Shown here in pieces: positions 53,151 through 61,724 of a stretch of 64,000 bases of DNA. The position numbers were made by a program, and so were the translations under genes. Origin of the DNA: Variovorax gracilis (GTDB lineage: Bacteria; Pseudomonadota; Gammaproteobacteria; Burkholderiales; Burkholderiaceae_C); NCBI RefSeq assembly GCF_030317115.1, contig NZ_JASZYF010000004.1, positions 1 through 64,000 of the forward strand, read 5' to 3'. Below the pieces are notes generated by a model, which was not told the origin of the DNA, did no database searches, and was given only the letters and a program-made list of their open reading frames with translations. Numbering within the stretch: position 1 is the first letter of the stretch; each line of letters begins with the position of its first letter.

Positions 53151-54550
53151 TCTGTCGCGTTCAACGCGGAAAGGAGCTTTTCGTGGATGCCGCCGAACCC
53201 GCCGTTGCTCATGCAGACGATGTGATCGCCGGTTCGGGCGGCCGCGACGACCTGTTCGACCAGCGCCTCGATGTTGCCTGCGACTTGCGCGCGATCGCCC
53301 ATCGGAGCGAGAGCCGCGCAGGCGTCCCAGTCCAGCCCGCCGCTGTGGCAGAAGGAAAGGTCGGCCGCTTCCAGGCTCCAGGGCAACTGGGCCGTCATGG
53401 TGCCCAGCTTCATGGTGTTGCTGCGCGGCTCGAAGACTGCAAGGATGCGGTCGCTTTTCCTGCCTTCGGCGTCGAGCTTCTGCCGCAGGCCGTCGAGGGT
53501 CGTGCGGATTGCGGTCGGATGATGGGCGAAATCGTCGTAGACGGTGACAGTGCCTTGCCGGCGGTTCGCCGTGCCGCGCAGTTCCATGCGCCGGCGCACG
53601 TTGCGGAAGCTGCCGAGCGCATCGGCCGCGGCGGCGGGCGAGACGCCCACATGCTCGGCCGCCGCGATGGCGGCGAGTGCATTCATCTGGTTGTGCAGGC
53701 CTGAAAGCGCCCATTCGACCCGGCCGACGCGCTCGCCCTGGCGCAGCACGTCGAAGGCGTCGTGCGAGCCCTGGGCCTGCCACTCGCCACCGGCGCCGAA
53801 ACGGGCGAGTTCGCTCCAGCAGCCTTGGGCCAGCACGCGCTGCAGGCTTTCTTCCGTGGCATTGACGACCACGCGCCCCGTGCCCGGCACGGTGCGCACC
53901 AGGTGATGGAACTGCCGCTCGATCGCCCCCAGGTCATCGAAGATGTCGGCGTGGTCGAACTCGAGGTTGTTCAGGATCGCGGTGCGCGGCCGGTAGTGGA
54001 CGAACTTGCTGCGCTTGTCAAAGAAGGCCGTGTCGTATTCGTCGGCTTCGATCACGAAGGTGGAAGAAGTGCCCCGCCCGAGCCGGGCCGACACGCCGAA
54101 GTCCAGCGGCACCCCGCCCACCAGGAATCCGGGCGCCAGTCCGGCGCGCTCCAGGATCCAGGCCAGCATCGATGTCGTGGTCGTCTTGCCGTGCGTGCCG
54201 GCGACGGCCAGCACATGCCGTCCCTGCAGCACTTGCTCGGCCAGCCACTGCGGGCCGCTGGTGTAGCTCGCGCCCGCGTCGAGGATCGCTTCCATCAGCG
54301 GAAACTTGGGCGTCCCGTCGGCCAGCCGGGCCCGTGACACCACGTTGCCGACCACGAAGACGTCCGGCTTCAATGCCAGTTGGTCGGCGCCAAAGCCTTC
54401 GATCAGGTCGATGCCGAGCGCTCTCAGCTGATCGCTCATCGGCGGGTAGACGCCGGCGTCGCAGCCGGTCACCCGGTGGCCGGCTTCGCGCGCCAGTGCC
54501 GCGACGCCTCCCATGAAGGTCCCGCAGATGCCGAGAATGTGAATGTGCAT
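53147..54550 (-). CDS. mpl: UDP-MurNAc:L-Ala-gamma-D-Glu-meso-DAP ligase
   Basis: Mpl joins recycled murein tripeptide to UDP-MurNAc. It is a Mur-ligase of 467 residues that begins HIHILGICGTFMGGVAALAREAGH, the Mpl-specific form of the MurC N-terminus. The P-loop is [16 protein letters not shown], and NNLEFDHADIFDDLGAI and YDDFAHHPTAIRTTL follow. ATG 54550 is 6 nt after TAGAAT. It is divergent from an unknown gene at 54618. Confidence 0.95.
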   Translation of the reverse strand: MHIHILGICGTFMGGVAALAREAGHRVTGCDAGVYPPMSDQLRALGIDLIEGFGADQLALKPDVFVVGNVVSRARLADGTPKFPLMEAILDAGASYTSGPQWLAEQVLQGRHVLAVAGTHGKTTTTSMLAWILERAGLAPGFLVGGVPLDFGVSARLGRGTSSTFVIEADEYDTAFFDKRSKFVHYRPRTAILNNLEFDHADIFDDLGAIERQFHHLVRTVPGTGRVVVNATEESLQRVLAQGCWSELARFGAGGEWQAQGSHDAFDVLRQGERVGRVEWALSGLHNQMNALAAIAAAEHVGVSPAAAADALGSFRNVRRRMELRGTANRRQGTVTVYDDFAHHPTAIRTTLDGLRQKLDAEGRKSDRILAVFEPRSNTMKLGTMTAQLPWSLEAADLSFCHSGGLDWDACAALAPMGDRAQVAGNIEALVEQVVAAARTGDHIVCMSNGGFGGIHEKLLSALNATE

Positions 54551-54556
54551 GCGGCG

Positions 54557-54562
54557 ATTCTA
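54557..54562 (-). promoter_or_regulatory. -10-like TAGAAT 6 nt before mpl start
   Basis: On the minus strand TAGAAT is separated from ATG 54550 by GCGGCG read in reverse, 6 nt. The divergent gene at 54618 has its own CAAAAT box. Confidence 0.45.
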
Positions 54563-54605
54563 GGGACGCAGGTGATGCGGACTTCTGCGAGGGCCGTACT
54601 GCGGG

Positions 54606-54611
54606 CAAAAT
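54606..54611 (+). promoter_or_regulatory. -10-like CAAAAT 6 nt before the 54618 gene
   Basis: CAAAAT ends 6 nt before ATG 54618, again without a Shine-Dalgarno. Confidence 0.35.
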
Positions 54612-54617
54612 GAACCG

Positions 54618-55211
54618 ATGGACATGTCCAAGCAGGAAATCGCCGCCGCTGCGGCCCGCCTCGTCGTCGAGGAAGGGCTGGAGTACGGGCCCGCCAAGCG
54701 CCGCGCGCTGCGCGACCTGGGGCTGCCCGTGCGCACCGCACTGCCGAACAACGACGAAGTCGAGGCCGAGGTCCGTGACTACATCCAGCTCTATTGCGCC
54801 GACACCCAGCCCAAGGAATTGCACGCCCTGCGCGTGCTGGCGCTGGAATGGATGGAGCGGATGGCCCAGTTCCGGCCGCACGTGGGCGGCGCGGTGTGGC
54901 ATGGCACGGCGACGCGTTTGTCGGATATCTATATCCAGCTCTTCTGCGACGACTCGAAGTCGGCCGAGATCGCGCTCATCGATCACCATGTGGACTACGA
55001 GCCGCGCATGGTCACCGGCTTCCACGGGGAGCAGGTCGAAGCTTTGAGCGTGCACGCGACCAGCCGCGCGCTTGGCGAGGAAATCGGCGTGCACCTGCTG
55101 GTCTATGACCTGGACGATCTGAGGGGGGCGCTCAAGCACGACGCCCAGGGGCGCGTGCCACGAGGCAATTTGGCCGCTCTGAGGCGGCTCATCGAAAAGG
55201 ACAGCGGATGA
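54618..55211 (+). CDS. Conserved hypothetical protein (197 residues)
   Basis: A soluble protein that I cannot place in a named family. The N-terminal half is helical (KQEIAAAAARLVVEEGLEYGPAKRRALRDLG; EVEAEVRDYIQLYCADTQPKELHALRVLALEWMERM). The second half contains GGAVWHGTATRLSDIYIQLFCDD and EIALIDHHVDYEPR, which faintly suggests a nucleotidyltransferase-like fold. It is divergent from mpl and overlaps the TlpA-like gene by 4 bp (ATGA at 55208). ATG 54618 is favoured; ATG 54624 is two codons in. Confidence 0.75.
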   Translation: MDMSKQEIAAAAARLVVEEGLEYGPAKRRALRDLGLPVRTALPNNDEVEAEVRDYIQLYCADTQPKELHALRVLALEWMERMAQFRPHVGGAVWHGTATRLSDIYIQLFCDDSKSAEIALIDHHVDYEPRMVTGFHGEQVEALSVHATSRALGEEIGVHLLVYDLDDLRGALKHDAQGRVPRGNLAALRRLIEKDSG

Positions 55212-55741
55212 CTTCCGGGCCAACGCGTCGTGGCTGGCTTTATGGTGGCGTGGCCGCAGTCGCGGCGCTCGCTGGGGCGGGGGGTGCCTTCTGGCGAAGC
55301 CAAGCCGCACGCGGAGGAGGTGAACGCCTGGATGACGGCTTCTGGTCGCAGCGCTTCGAGCGCCCGGAAGGCGGTGAACTGGTTTTCGACGCCTTGCGCG
55401 GCAAGCCGCTGATCGTCAATTTCTGGGCGACCTGGTGTCCCCCTTGCGTCGAGGAAATGCCGATGATCGACGCCTTTTTCCGCGAAAATGCGGCCAACGG
55501 TTGGCAAGTTGTCGGATTGGCCATCGACCAACCGAGCGCGGTACAAAAATTCCTGGGCAAGACGCCGGTGAGCTACCCGATCGGGCTGGCCGGGTTGCAA
55601 GGGACCGAACTGGTCAAGCAACTGGGCAATACCGCGGGGGGCTTGCCCTTCACGCTGTTTGTCGACGGGAGCGGCGCCGTGGCGGCGCGTAAAATGGGCA
55701 AGCTCGAGGCCGGCGATCTCCAATCATGGCGGCGGGCATAG
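55208..55741 (+). CDS. TlpA/ResA-like periplasmic thioredoxin
   Basis: A 177-residue thiol-disulfide protein. The twin-arginine-like or membrane-anchored N-terminus (RRGWLYGGVAAVAALAGAGGAF) precedes a thioredoxin fold with the active site FWATWCPPCVEEMP and the cis-Pro loop GGLPFTLFVDGSG. TlpA/ResA proteins reduce periplasmic disulfides, often for cytochrome c or oxidase assembly. No ccm genes are near. It lies just upstream of accBC, a common neighbourhood in Burkholderiales. Confidence 0.9.
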   Translation: MTSGPTRRGWLYGGVAAVAALAGAGGAFWRSQAARGGGERLDDGFWSQRFERPEGGELVFDALRGKPLIVNFWATWCPPCVEEMPMIDAFFRENAANGWQVVGLAIDQPSAVQKFLGKTPVSYPIGLAGLQGTELVKQLGNTAGGLPFTLFVDGSGAVAARKMGKLEAGDLQSWRRA

Positions 55742-55850
55742 TTCACGGCTAGAATCCAGCCCCACAAATCGCGCAGTTGGCGTTGAAACGCCGAAATAAG
55801 CCGATCTTCAGGCGAGTTACACTCTAATAACCGGCATACGCTGGAGTCCC
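55742..55850 (+). promoter_or_regulatory. Intergenic region with likely accBC promoter
   Basis: TAGAAT (55750-55755) and TACACT (55818-55823) are candidate -10 boxes. A short hairpin GGCGTTGAAACGCC lies at about 55780-55793. GGAG precedes accB. I cannot decide between the promoters from sequence. Confidence 0.35.
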
Positions 55851-56318
55851 ATGGATCTACGCAAGCTCAAGACACTGATCGACCTGGTGTCTGAATCGAA
55901 CATCTCCGAGCTGGAAATCACGGAAACCGAAGGCAAGGTCCGCATCGTGAAGGGCGGCGTGGCCGCACCGGTGCAGTACGTCCAGGCCATAGCGACGCCG
56001 GCCGCGGGGCCTGCCATCGCGGCGCAGCCGACTGCCGCTCCCGTCGGCGCTCCTGCGGCTGCGCCGGTCGAAGCCGCTTCCACCGGCCATGCCATCAAGT
56101 CGCCCATGGTGGGCACTTTCTATCGCTCCTCCAGCCCCGGCGCCCCGGCATTCGTCGAGATCGGCAGCCAGGTCAAGGAAGGCGACACGGTCTGCATCAT
56201 CGAGGCGATGAAGATCCTCAACGAGATCGAGGCCGACAAGTCCGGCACCATCACCCAGATCCTCGGCGAGAACGGCCAGGCGGTCGAATACGGACAGCCG
56301 CTGTTCATCATCGAGTGA
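55851..56318 (+). CDS. accB: Biotin carboxyl carrier protein of acetyl-CoA carboxylase
   Basis: AccB carries the biotin of acetyl-CoA carboxylase, the first step of fatty-acid synthesis. It is 155 residues: an N-terminal helical part ([21 protein letters not shown]), an Ala/Pro hinge (about 45-78) and the biotinyl domain with the target lysine in [11 protein letters not shown] and the thumb region [15 protein letters not shown] 55851 has GGAG upstream. It overlaps the accC reading frame region by coupling. Confidence 0.97.
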   Translation: MDLRKLKTLIDLVSESNISELEITETEGKVRIVKGGVAAPVQYVQAIATPAAGPAIAAQPTAAPVGAPAAAPVEAASTGHAIKSPMVGTFYRSSSPGAPAFVEIGSQVKEGDTVCIIEAMKILNEIEADKSGTITQILGENGQAVEYGQPLFIIE

Positions 56319-56320
56319 CC

Positions 56321-57670
56321 ATGTTCAAGAAGATACTGGTCGCCAATCGTGGTGAGATTGCCTTAAGAATCCAGCGCGCCTGCAGCGAACTCGGCATCAA
56401 GGCCGTGATGGTCTATTCCGAGGCCGACCGCGAGGCCAAATACGTCAAGCTGGCGGAGGAGGCCGTGTGCATCGGTCCCGCGCCTTCTTCGCAGAGCTAC
56501 CTCAACATGCCGGCGATCATCTCGGCCGCCGAGGTGACTGACTCCGAAGCCATCCATCCGGGCTACGGCTTCCTGAGCGAGAACGCCAACTTCGCCGAAC
56601 GCGTGGAGCAGAGCGGCTTCCAGTTCATCGGCCCCACGCCCGAGTCGATCCGCATCATGGGCGACAAGGTGTCGGCCAAGCAGGCCATGATCAAGGCGGG
56701 CGTGCCTTGCGTGCCCGGCTCCGAGGGCGAACTGTCGGACGACGCGGCCACCAACAAGCGCATCGCCCGGGCCATCGGCTATCCGGTCATCATCAAGGCG
56801 GCGGGCGGTGGCGGCGGGCGCGGCATGCGCGTGGTCCACACCGAGGCCGCACTGGTCAATGCCATCCAGATGACGAAGGCAGAGGCGGGCGCAGCCTTCA
56901 ACAATCCGGCCGTGTACATGGAGAAGTTTCTCCAGGACCCGCGCCACATCGAGATCCAGATCCTCGCCGACAAGCACAAGAACGCCGTCTACCTGGGCGA
57001 GCGCGATTGCTCGATGCAGCGGCGTCACCAGAAGGTGATCGAGGAATCGCCGGCGCCGGGCATTCCGCGCAAGCTCATCGAGAAGATCGGCGAGCGTTGC
57101 GCCGCAGCCTGCAAGAAGCTGGGCTACCGCGGTGCGGGCACCTTCGAGTTCCTCTACGAGAACGGCGAGTTCTATTTCATCGAGATGAACACGCGCGTGC
57201 AGGTGGAGCATCCGGTCACGGAGTTCACGACCGGCATCGACATCGTGAAGACGCAGATCATGGTGGCGGCGGGCGAGAAGCTGCCCTTCACCCAGCGCCA
57301 GATCGAGATGCGGGGCCACGCGATCGAGTGCCGCATCAATGCGGAGGATCCGTACAAGTTCACGCCGTCGCCGGGCCGCATCACGATGTGGCACCCGCCG
57401 GGCGGACCGGGCGTGCGCGTGGATTCGCACATCTATACCAACTACTTCGTGCCGCCCAACTACGACTCCATGATCGGCAAGATCATCGTGCACGGCGACA
57501 CCCGCGAGCAGGCGCTGGCGCGCATGCGCACGGCGCTGAACGAGACGGTGGTGGAAGGCATCCAGACCAACATGCCGCTGCATCGCGAGTTGATGGTCGA
57601 TGCCAAGTTCATGGGCGGTGGCACGAACATTCACTACCTGGAAGAGTGGCTGGCCGCGCATAAGCGTTGA
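56321..57670 (+). CDS. accC: Biotin carboxylase subunit of acetyl-CoA carboxylase
   Basis: AccC carboxylates biotin on AccB using ATP and bicarbonate. It begins [20 protein letters not shown] and has the ATP-grasp loop [14 protein letters not shown], the biotin-carboxylase signature [15 protein letters not shown] and [16 protein letters not shown]. Length is 449 residues from ATG 56321. A GTG at 56315 overlapping the accB stop would add two residues; the ATG matches the family start. Confidence 0.97.
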   Translation: MFKKILVANRGEIALRIQRACSELGIKAVMVYSEADREAKYVKLAEEAVCIGPAPSSQSYLNMPAIISAAEVTDSEAIHPGYGFLSENANFAERVEQSGFQFIGPTPESIRIMGDKVSAKQAMIKAGVPCVPGSEGELSDDAATNKRIARAIGYPVIIKAAGGGGGRGMRVVHTEAALVNAIQMTKAEAGAAFNNPAVYMEKFLQDPRHIEIQILADKHKNAVYLGERDCSMQRRHQKVIEESPAPGIPRKLIEKIGERCAAACKKLGYRGAGTFEFLYENGEFYFIEMNTRVQVEHPVTEFTTGIDIVKTQIMVAAGEKLPFTQRQIEMRGHAIECRINAEDPYKFTPSPGRITMWHPPGGPGVRVDSHIYTNYFVPPNYDSMIGKIIVHGDTREQALARMRTALNETVVEGIQTNMPLHRELMVDAKFMGGGTNIHYLEEWLAAHKR

Positions 57671-57760
57671 GCTCGCGAGGCTTCGCGCACTGCGTGTCGC
57701 TACGCCCGCCCCCTCGCCGGGGGGTACACCAGCGAGCCGGCCGAGCCGGCTCGCGGTGTT
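57671..57760 (-). repeat. Dispersed intergenic repeat, reverse orientation
   Basis: A diverged reverse copy of the 1-205 repeat (CTGCGTGTCGCTACGCCCGCCCC region, C/G arms, CCGGCCGAGCCGG inverted repeat, CGCGGTGTT end) between accC and prmA. Confidence 0.65.
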
Positions 57761-57820
57761 TTGGGGCGGGCATTGCTTTCCGGGGCGTTGGCCTCTGACT
57801 ATGAAGAAAGAGGGACTTCT

Positions 57821-58705
57821 ATGTTCGAACTTCGTCTGATGGCGCCTGAGGAACTGGTCGAAACCGTCAGCGATGCGCTGGATGCGCTCGATGCCTTGAG
57901 CGTTTCGGTCGAGGATGCAGATGCGCAGACCGATGCGGAGCAGGCGCTGTTCGGCGAGCCGGGCATGCCGCCGCCCAAGGAGGGCTGGCAACGGTCGCGC
58001 GTGATCGCCCTGTTCTCCACGGAGCAGCTTGCTCGTGAGGCGGCTGCGCTGCTGGAAGCGCAGGACTTCTTTGCCGATTGCCGCCTTCTGGGGCTGGCGG
58101 ACGTGCCGGAGCAGGACTGGGTGCGGCTGACGCAGTCGCAGTTCGCGCCGGTCGAGGTCACGCCGGAATTCTGGATCGTGCCGACCTGGCATGAGCCACC
58201 TGCGCAGGCGCGGCAGATCATCCGGCTCGATCCGGGACTCGCGTTCGGGACCGGGACGCATCCGACCACGCGCATGTGCCTGCGATGGATCGCCAGGCGC
58301 GGGCATCCGATGGGGCAACGCGTGCTCGACTATGGTTGCGGCTCCGGCATTCTGGCGATCGGCGCGGCGAAGTTCGGCGCTAGCGAGATCGATGCGGTGG
58401 ATATCGACGACGCAGCAGTCGAGTCGACGCGGCTCAATGCCGAGGCGAATGGCGTGCAGTTGAATGCGGGCCTGCCCGATGCGGCGAACGGACGCTATGA
58501 CGTCGTGCTCGCGAACATCCTTGCGACGCCGCTCAAGGTGCTGGCGCCCCTGCTGTGCGACTACGTCGCTCCGGGCGGCGCGCTGGTGCTCGCCGGCATT
58601 CTCGAGCGCCAGGCAGATGAGTTGAAACTCGCCTATGCGCAGTACGCCTCGCTGGAAGTGAGCGACAGCGAGGACGGCTGGATCCTGATGACCGCAAAGA
58701 TCTAG
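57821..58705 (+). CDS. prmA: Ribosomal protein L11 methyltransferase
   Basis: PrmA trimethylates ribosomal protein L11. The N-terminal substrate-binding domain (about 1-90) is followed by the methyltransferase with PGLAFGTGTHPTTRMCL, VLDYGCGSGILAIGAAKFGA, VDIDDAAVESTRLNAEANG and VLANILATPLKVL (NIL motif). Length is 294 residues. AGAGGGA precedes ATG 57821. prmA after accBC is a frequent order in Proteobacteria. Confidence 0.96.
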   Translation: MFELRLMAPEELVETVSDALDALDALSVSVEDADAQTDAEQALFGEPGMPPPKEGWQRSRVIALFSTEQLAREAAALLEAQDFFADCRLLGLADVPEQDWVRLTQSQFAPVEVTPEFWIVPTWHEPPAQARQIIRLDPGLAFGTGTHPTTRMCLRWIARRGHPMGQRVLDYGCGSGILAIGAAKFGASEIDAVDIDDAAVESTRLNAEANGVQLNAGLPDAANGRYDVVLANILATPLKVLAPLLCDYVAPGGALVLAGILERQADELKLAYAQYASLEVSDSEDGWILMTAKI

Positions 58706-58734
58706 TTGGCGCGAGGCCGCGCGCAACCAGCTTT

Positions 58735-58740
58735 TACAAT
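58735..58740 (+). promoter_or_regulatory. -10-like TACAAT 9 nt before the DUF3426 gene
   Basis: TACAAT ends 9 nt before ATG 58750, a slightly longer spacing than at the other sites but again without a Shine-Dalgarno. Confidence 0.35.
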
Positions 58741-58749
58741 CGCCGCCAC

Positions 58750-60027
58750 ATGAGCCTGGTCACGCGCTGCCCCGCCTGCGAAACCACTTTCAAGGTGGTG
58801 AAGGACCAGCTTCGCATCTCGGATGGCTGGGTGCGCTGCGGTCGCTGCAGCCAGGTCTTCGATGCAACCCTCGATCTTCGGGAGAGTCCCGGCTCGGCGC
58901 CGTCTGCGACCGTCCCCGTCCCTGTCCCTGCATCGACGCCTGTCGAAGACGGCCCCTCGATCGAGCAATCCCCTGTCGAACGGGAGCAGGTGCCGGAACG
59001 CGCGGCGGCGCCGGATACCGACGTCCGCGCGGATGACGTCGCGGAGCTTGACTTTCTCGGAGACGACCATCATGCGGTGCCGGCGAGCGACGAGGAGAAT
59101 CCCTCAGACGTCCCACCTCCTGAGCCTGCAGAGAACGCGACGCTGTCTTTCGCCGGCGTCGTCGCGAACGAACCATGGCCTGATGCGGACCTGCTGAACC
59201 TGGACGATGAAGGCCGCACCGCCGTGCGTCCGCCTGTGCCGCCGCCACTGTCGTTCCCGGACATCGATCTGTCCTTGCCGGCGTCCGTGCCCACGCCTCC
59301 TCCGAGCGCCTCCGAGGCCGAGCCAAGTGCAGATGACACGAGCAATGCGCAGCTGCAGAAGGCACTGCGTCGTGCACGCGTCAAGTCGGCCAAGATCGCC
59401 AAGGCCAAGGCCCGTGAACAGAAAGCCGCTACGGTCGAGACGGCGCCGCTCGTCGTGGCGGCCAGCGAGCCGGAGCCGCTGCCGGTCGAAATTGTTCGTG
59501 GCGCGCCTTCTTTCATGGGTGCGGCGGGATCGGACTTCTGGCTGCGTCCCGCGGTTCGGCGCTCGATGGTGGCGGTGGCCGTCCTCGCCGCACTGCTTCT
59601 GATCGGGCAGGTGGTCTACCAGGAGCGCGATCTTATCGTCGCGCGTCAGCCGGGATGGCGGCCGGCGGTGGCGTCGATGTGCCGGGCGCTGGGCTGCGAA
59701 CTCTCCGCGCTTCGGCAGATCAACGATATCAAGGTCGACGGCGCCTCCTTCTCGCGCGAGAAGAGCGACGAAGGTTTCCATCTCAGCTTCACCTTGCGCA
59801 ACTCCGCCGACGTGCCGCTCGCGATGCCCGCCGTCGAGTTGTCCCTGCTCGACACGCAGGAGCGGGCCGTGGTGCGGCGCGTGATCATGCCTTCGGAATT
59901 CGGAGCGCCGTCGATCCTGCCGGCACGCGCGGAACGCGCGGCGTCGTTGTCGCTCAAGCTCACCGGACCCGAGGCGGCGATGATGCCGCCGGTCGCGGGC
60001 TTTCGTGTCGAGACGCTCTACCCCTGA
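58750..60027 (+). CDS. Zinc-ribbon and DUF3426 membrane protein
   Basis: A 425-residue protein. The N-terminus is an MJ0042-type zinc ribbon (TRCPACETTFKVVKDQLRISDGWVRCGRCSQVFDA) with two CxxC pairs. A long, acidic and Pro-rich linker (about 40-255) leads to one membrane helix (about 275-295, SMVAVAVLAALLLIGQVVY). The C-terminal ~130 residues are DUF3426 (CRALGCELSALRQINDIKVDG ... LSFTLRNSADVPLAMPAVELSLLD). The topology is cytoplasmic ribbon and periplasmic C-terminus. The function is not established; linkage to prmA is common in Betaproteobacteria. Confidence 0.88.
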   Translation: MSLVTRCPACETTFKVVKDQLRISDGWVRCGRCSQVFDATLDLRESPGSAPSATVPVPVPASTPVEDGPSIEQSPVEREQVPERAAAPDTDVRADDVAELDFLGDDHHAVPASDEENPSDVPPPEPAENATLSFAGVVANEPWPDADLLNLDDEGRTAVRPPVPPPLSFPDIDLSLPASVPTPPPSASEAEPSADDTSNAQLQKALRRARVKSAKIAKAKAREQKAATVETAPLVVAASEPEPLPVEIVRGAPSFMGAAGSDFWLRPAVRRSMVAVAVLAALLLIGQVVYQERDLIVARQPGWRPAVASMCRALGCELSALRQINDIKVDGASFSREKSDEGFHLSFTLRNSADVPLAMPAVELSLLDTQERAVVRRVIMPSEFGAPSILPARAERAASLSLKLTGPEAAMMPPVAGFRVETLYP

Positions 60028-60078
60028 GCGGTAGCGGCGCCTTGCTTTCCATCCAACCAACGGTTCAACGGATCATCC

Positions 60079-60981
60079 ATGGCAGCAGTAATTTGCGGTT
60101 CCCTCGCGTTCGACACGATCATGACTTTCGAGGGCCGCTTCGCGGACCAGATCCTTCCGGACCAGTTGCACATCCTGAATGTGTCCTTCCTGGTGCCTGG
60201 CCTGCGCCGCGACTTCGGCGGCTGCGCGGGCAACATCGCCTACAGCCTCAATGCGCTCGGCGGCACGGCACTGCCGATGGCGACGGTCGGCAGCGATGGC
60301 GGCGACTATCTCGAGCGCCTGCGCTCGCTGGGCATCAGCACCGAGTTCGTGCGGCAGGTGAATGACACCTTCACGGCGCAAGCCATGATCATGAACGATC
60401 GGGACAACAACCAGATCACGGCGTTCCATCCTGGCGCGATGCAGCAGGCTCACATCACGCGCGTTGCAGCGCGCGAGGACATCAAGCTGGGCATCGTGGC
60501 GCCGGACGGCCGTGACGCGATGCTGCAGCACGCGGAGCAATTCAAGGCGGCCGGTATTCCCTTCGTGTTCGATCCGGGCCAGGGCCTGCCGATGTTCGAC
60601 GGCAAGGAACTCGCCCACTTCGTCGACCAGGCCAGCTGGGTGGTGGTGAACGACTACGAAGGAAAGATGCTTTCGCAGCGCACCGGTTGGAGCCTTGCCG
60701 AGATCTCGAAACGCGTGCGCGGTCTGGTCGTGACCCAGGCCGCCGAAGGCTGCGAGGTCTGGACCCACGGCGAGCGCGAGCACGTGCCCGCGGTGACGCC
60801 GACAGCCGTGGTCGAGCCGACCGGCTGCGGCGACGCGTGGCGCGGCGCGTTGCTGTTCGGGCTGGAACAGGGGTGGCCGCTTGCGCGTTGCGCGGCGCTG
60901 GGCAACCAGTTGGGCGCGCTCAAGATCGCGCAGCGCGGGCCGCAGAACTACAAGGTGGACCTGAAGGCCGTCGGACTCTGA
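60079..60981 (+). CDS. PfkB-family carbohydrate/nucleoside kinase
   Basis: A 300-residue ribokinase-like kinase. It starts VICGSLAFDTIMTFEGRF and has GGCAGNIAYSLNALGG, FDPGQGLPMF, VVVNDYEGKM and the catalytic loop VEPTGCGDAWRGALLFGL (the DTxGAGD position here reads EPTGCGDAW). Proteins of this type are often annotated as adenosine kinase-like or sugar kinase. The substrate is unknown. No clear ribosome-binding site precedes ATG 60079. A strong terminator follows. Confidence 0.85.
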   Translation: MAAVICGSLAFDTIMTFEGRFADQILPDQLHILNVSFLVPGLRRDFGGCAGNIAYSLNALGGTALPMATVGSDGGDYLERLRSLGISTEFVRQVNDTFTAQAMIMNDRDNNQITAFHPGAMQQAHITRVAAREDIKLGIVAPDGRDAMLQHAEQFKAAGIPFVFDPGQGLPMFDGKELAHFVDQASWVVVNDYEGKMLSQRTGWSLAEISKRVRGLVVTQAAEGCEVWTHGEREHVPAVTPTAVVEPTGCGDAWRGALLFGLEQGWPLARCAALGNQLGALKIAQRGPQNYKVDLKAVGL

Positions 60982-61003
60982 CGAGGCGCGCGCCACAAAC
61001 AAG

Positions 61004-61034
61004 AAAGCCCGGCACCTTGCGGTGCCGGGCTTTT
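61004..61034. terminator. Bidirectional rho-independent terminator
   Basis: A 12-bp perfect stem (AAGCCCGGCACC / GGTGCCGGGCTT, 61005-61016 and 61021-61032) with loop TTGC. It has T residues on the + side and A-rich flank on the other, so it can end both the PfkB kinase and the convergent H1-like gene. Confidence 0.9.
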
Positions 61035-61056
61035 GCCTTCAAGGCCGCTGAACGAC

Positions 61057-61527
61057 TCAGGGCTTGCTGGCCGTGGGGAACGGCCAAGCTGCCTGCGGGT
61101 TCAACGTGGTCTGCGCTGCGGGAGCAGGGGCAGGGGCGACGGCAGCCTTCGCGGGCGCCTTGGCGGCCTTCTTGGCAGCGGGCTTCTTCGCTGCTTTCTT
61201 GGCAGCGGGCTTCTTCGCCGCAGCCTTCTTCGCAGGGGCCTTCTTGGCGGCAGCCTTCTTCGCCGGCGCCTTCTTCGCAGGAGCCTTCTTGGCTGCGGCC
61301 TTCTTCGCCGGCGCCTTCTTGGCGGCTACCTTCTTGGCAGGAGCCTTCTTCGCCGGGGCCTTCTTGGCAGCAACCTTCTTGGCTGCAACCTTCTTCGCCG
61401 GCGCCTTCTTGGCTACGACCTTCTTGGCCGGCGCCTTCTTGGCAGCGGCCTTCTTTGCCGGAGCCTTCTTCGCCGGGGCCTTCTTTGCAGCGGCTTTCTT
61501 AGCCGGCGCTTTCTTTGCAGTTGCCAT
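61057..61527 (-). CDS. Histone H1-like Ala/Lys/Pro-rich protein
   Basis: A 156-residue protein of which about 115 residues are tandem [18 protein letters not shown] pentapeptide-type repeats. A different C-terminus ([29 protein letters not shown] region) follows. It resembles bacterial H1-like proteins of Bordetella and Burkholderiales, which compact DNA. AAGGAG lies before ATG 61527. Repeat number is likely to vary between strains. The 61528-61724 gap on the minus strand holds its leader and promoter; I see no further gene there. Confidence 0.88.
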   Translation of the reverse strand: MATAKKAPAKKAAAKKAPAKKAPAKKAAAKKAPAKKVVAKKAPAKKVAAKKVAAKKAPAKKAPAKKVAAKKAPAKKAAAKKAPAKKAPAKKAAAKKAPAKKAAAKKPAAKKAAKKPAAKKAAKAPAKAAVAPAPAPAAQTTLNPQAAWPFPTASKP

Positions 61528-61724
61528 TTCTATTTCTCCTTGATCAAGTTGAAAAATCAACCTTTTGAAGCACTCCACGCATGTTGGTCAGCGTGAAGCG
61601 ATTCATGGCGTTGGAGCAAGCCCCAGCACCATGAACACCTGTGCCCTCACCGATGCCGCGCTCTCTGGCGCAGTTCGTCGGCGAGGACTATTCTTGAATT
61701 CACTTTTATTCTTGTCGGAACGAT

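Noticed and set aside
56363..58726. 787-codon minus-strand ORF opposite accC and prmA, and similar ones opposite dapF (5181-7133), ftsI (18881-20683), murE and murF
   Set aside because: Antisense shadows of confirmed genes; His/Arg/Asp-rich composition typical of reversed GC-rich codons.
61057..61527. 15-bp periodic sequence considered as a non-coding repeat or CRISPR
   Set aside because: It is in frame, starts with a good ribosome-binding site and encodes a standard H1-like Lys/Ala/Pro protein.
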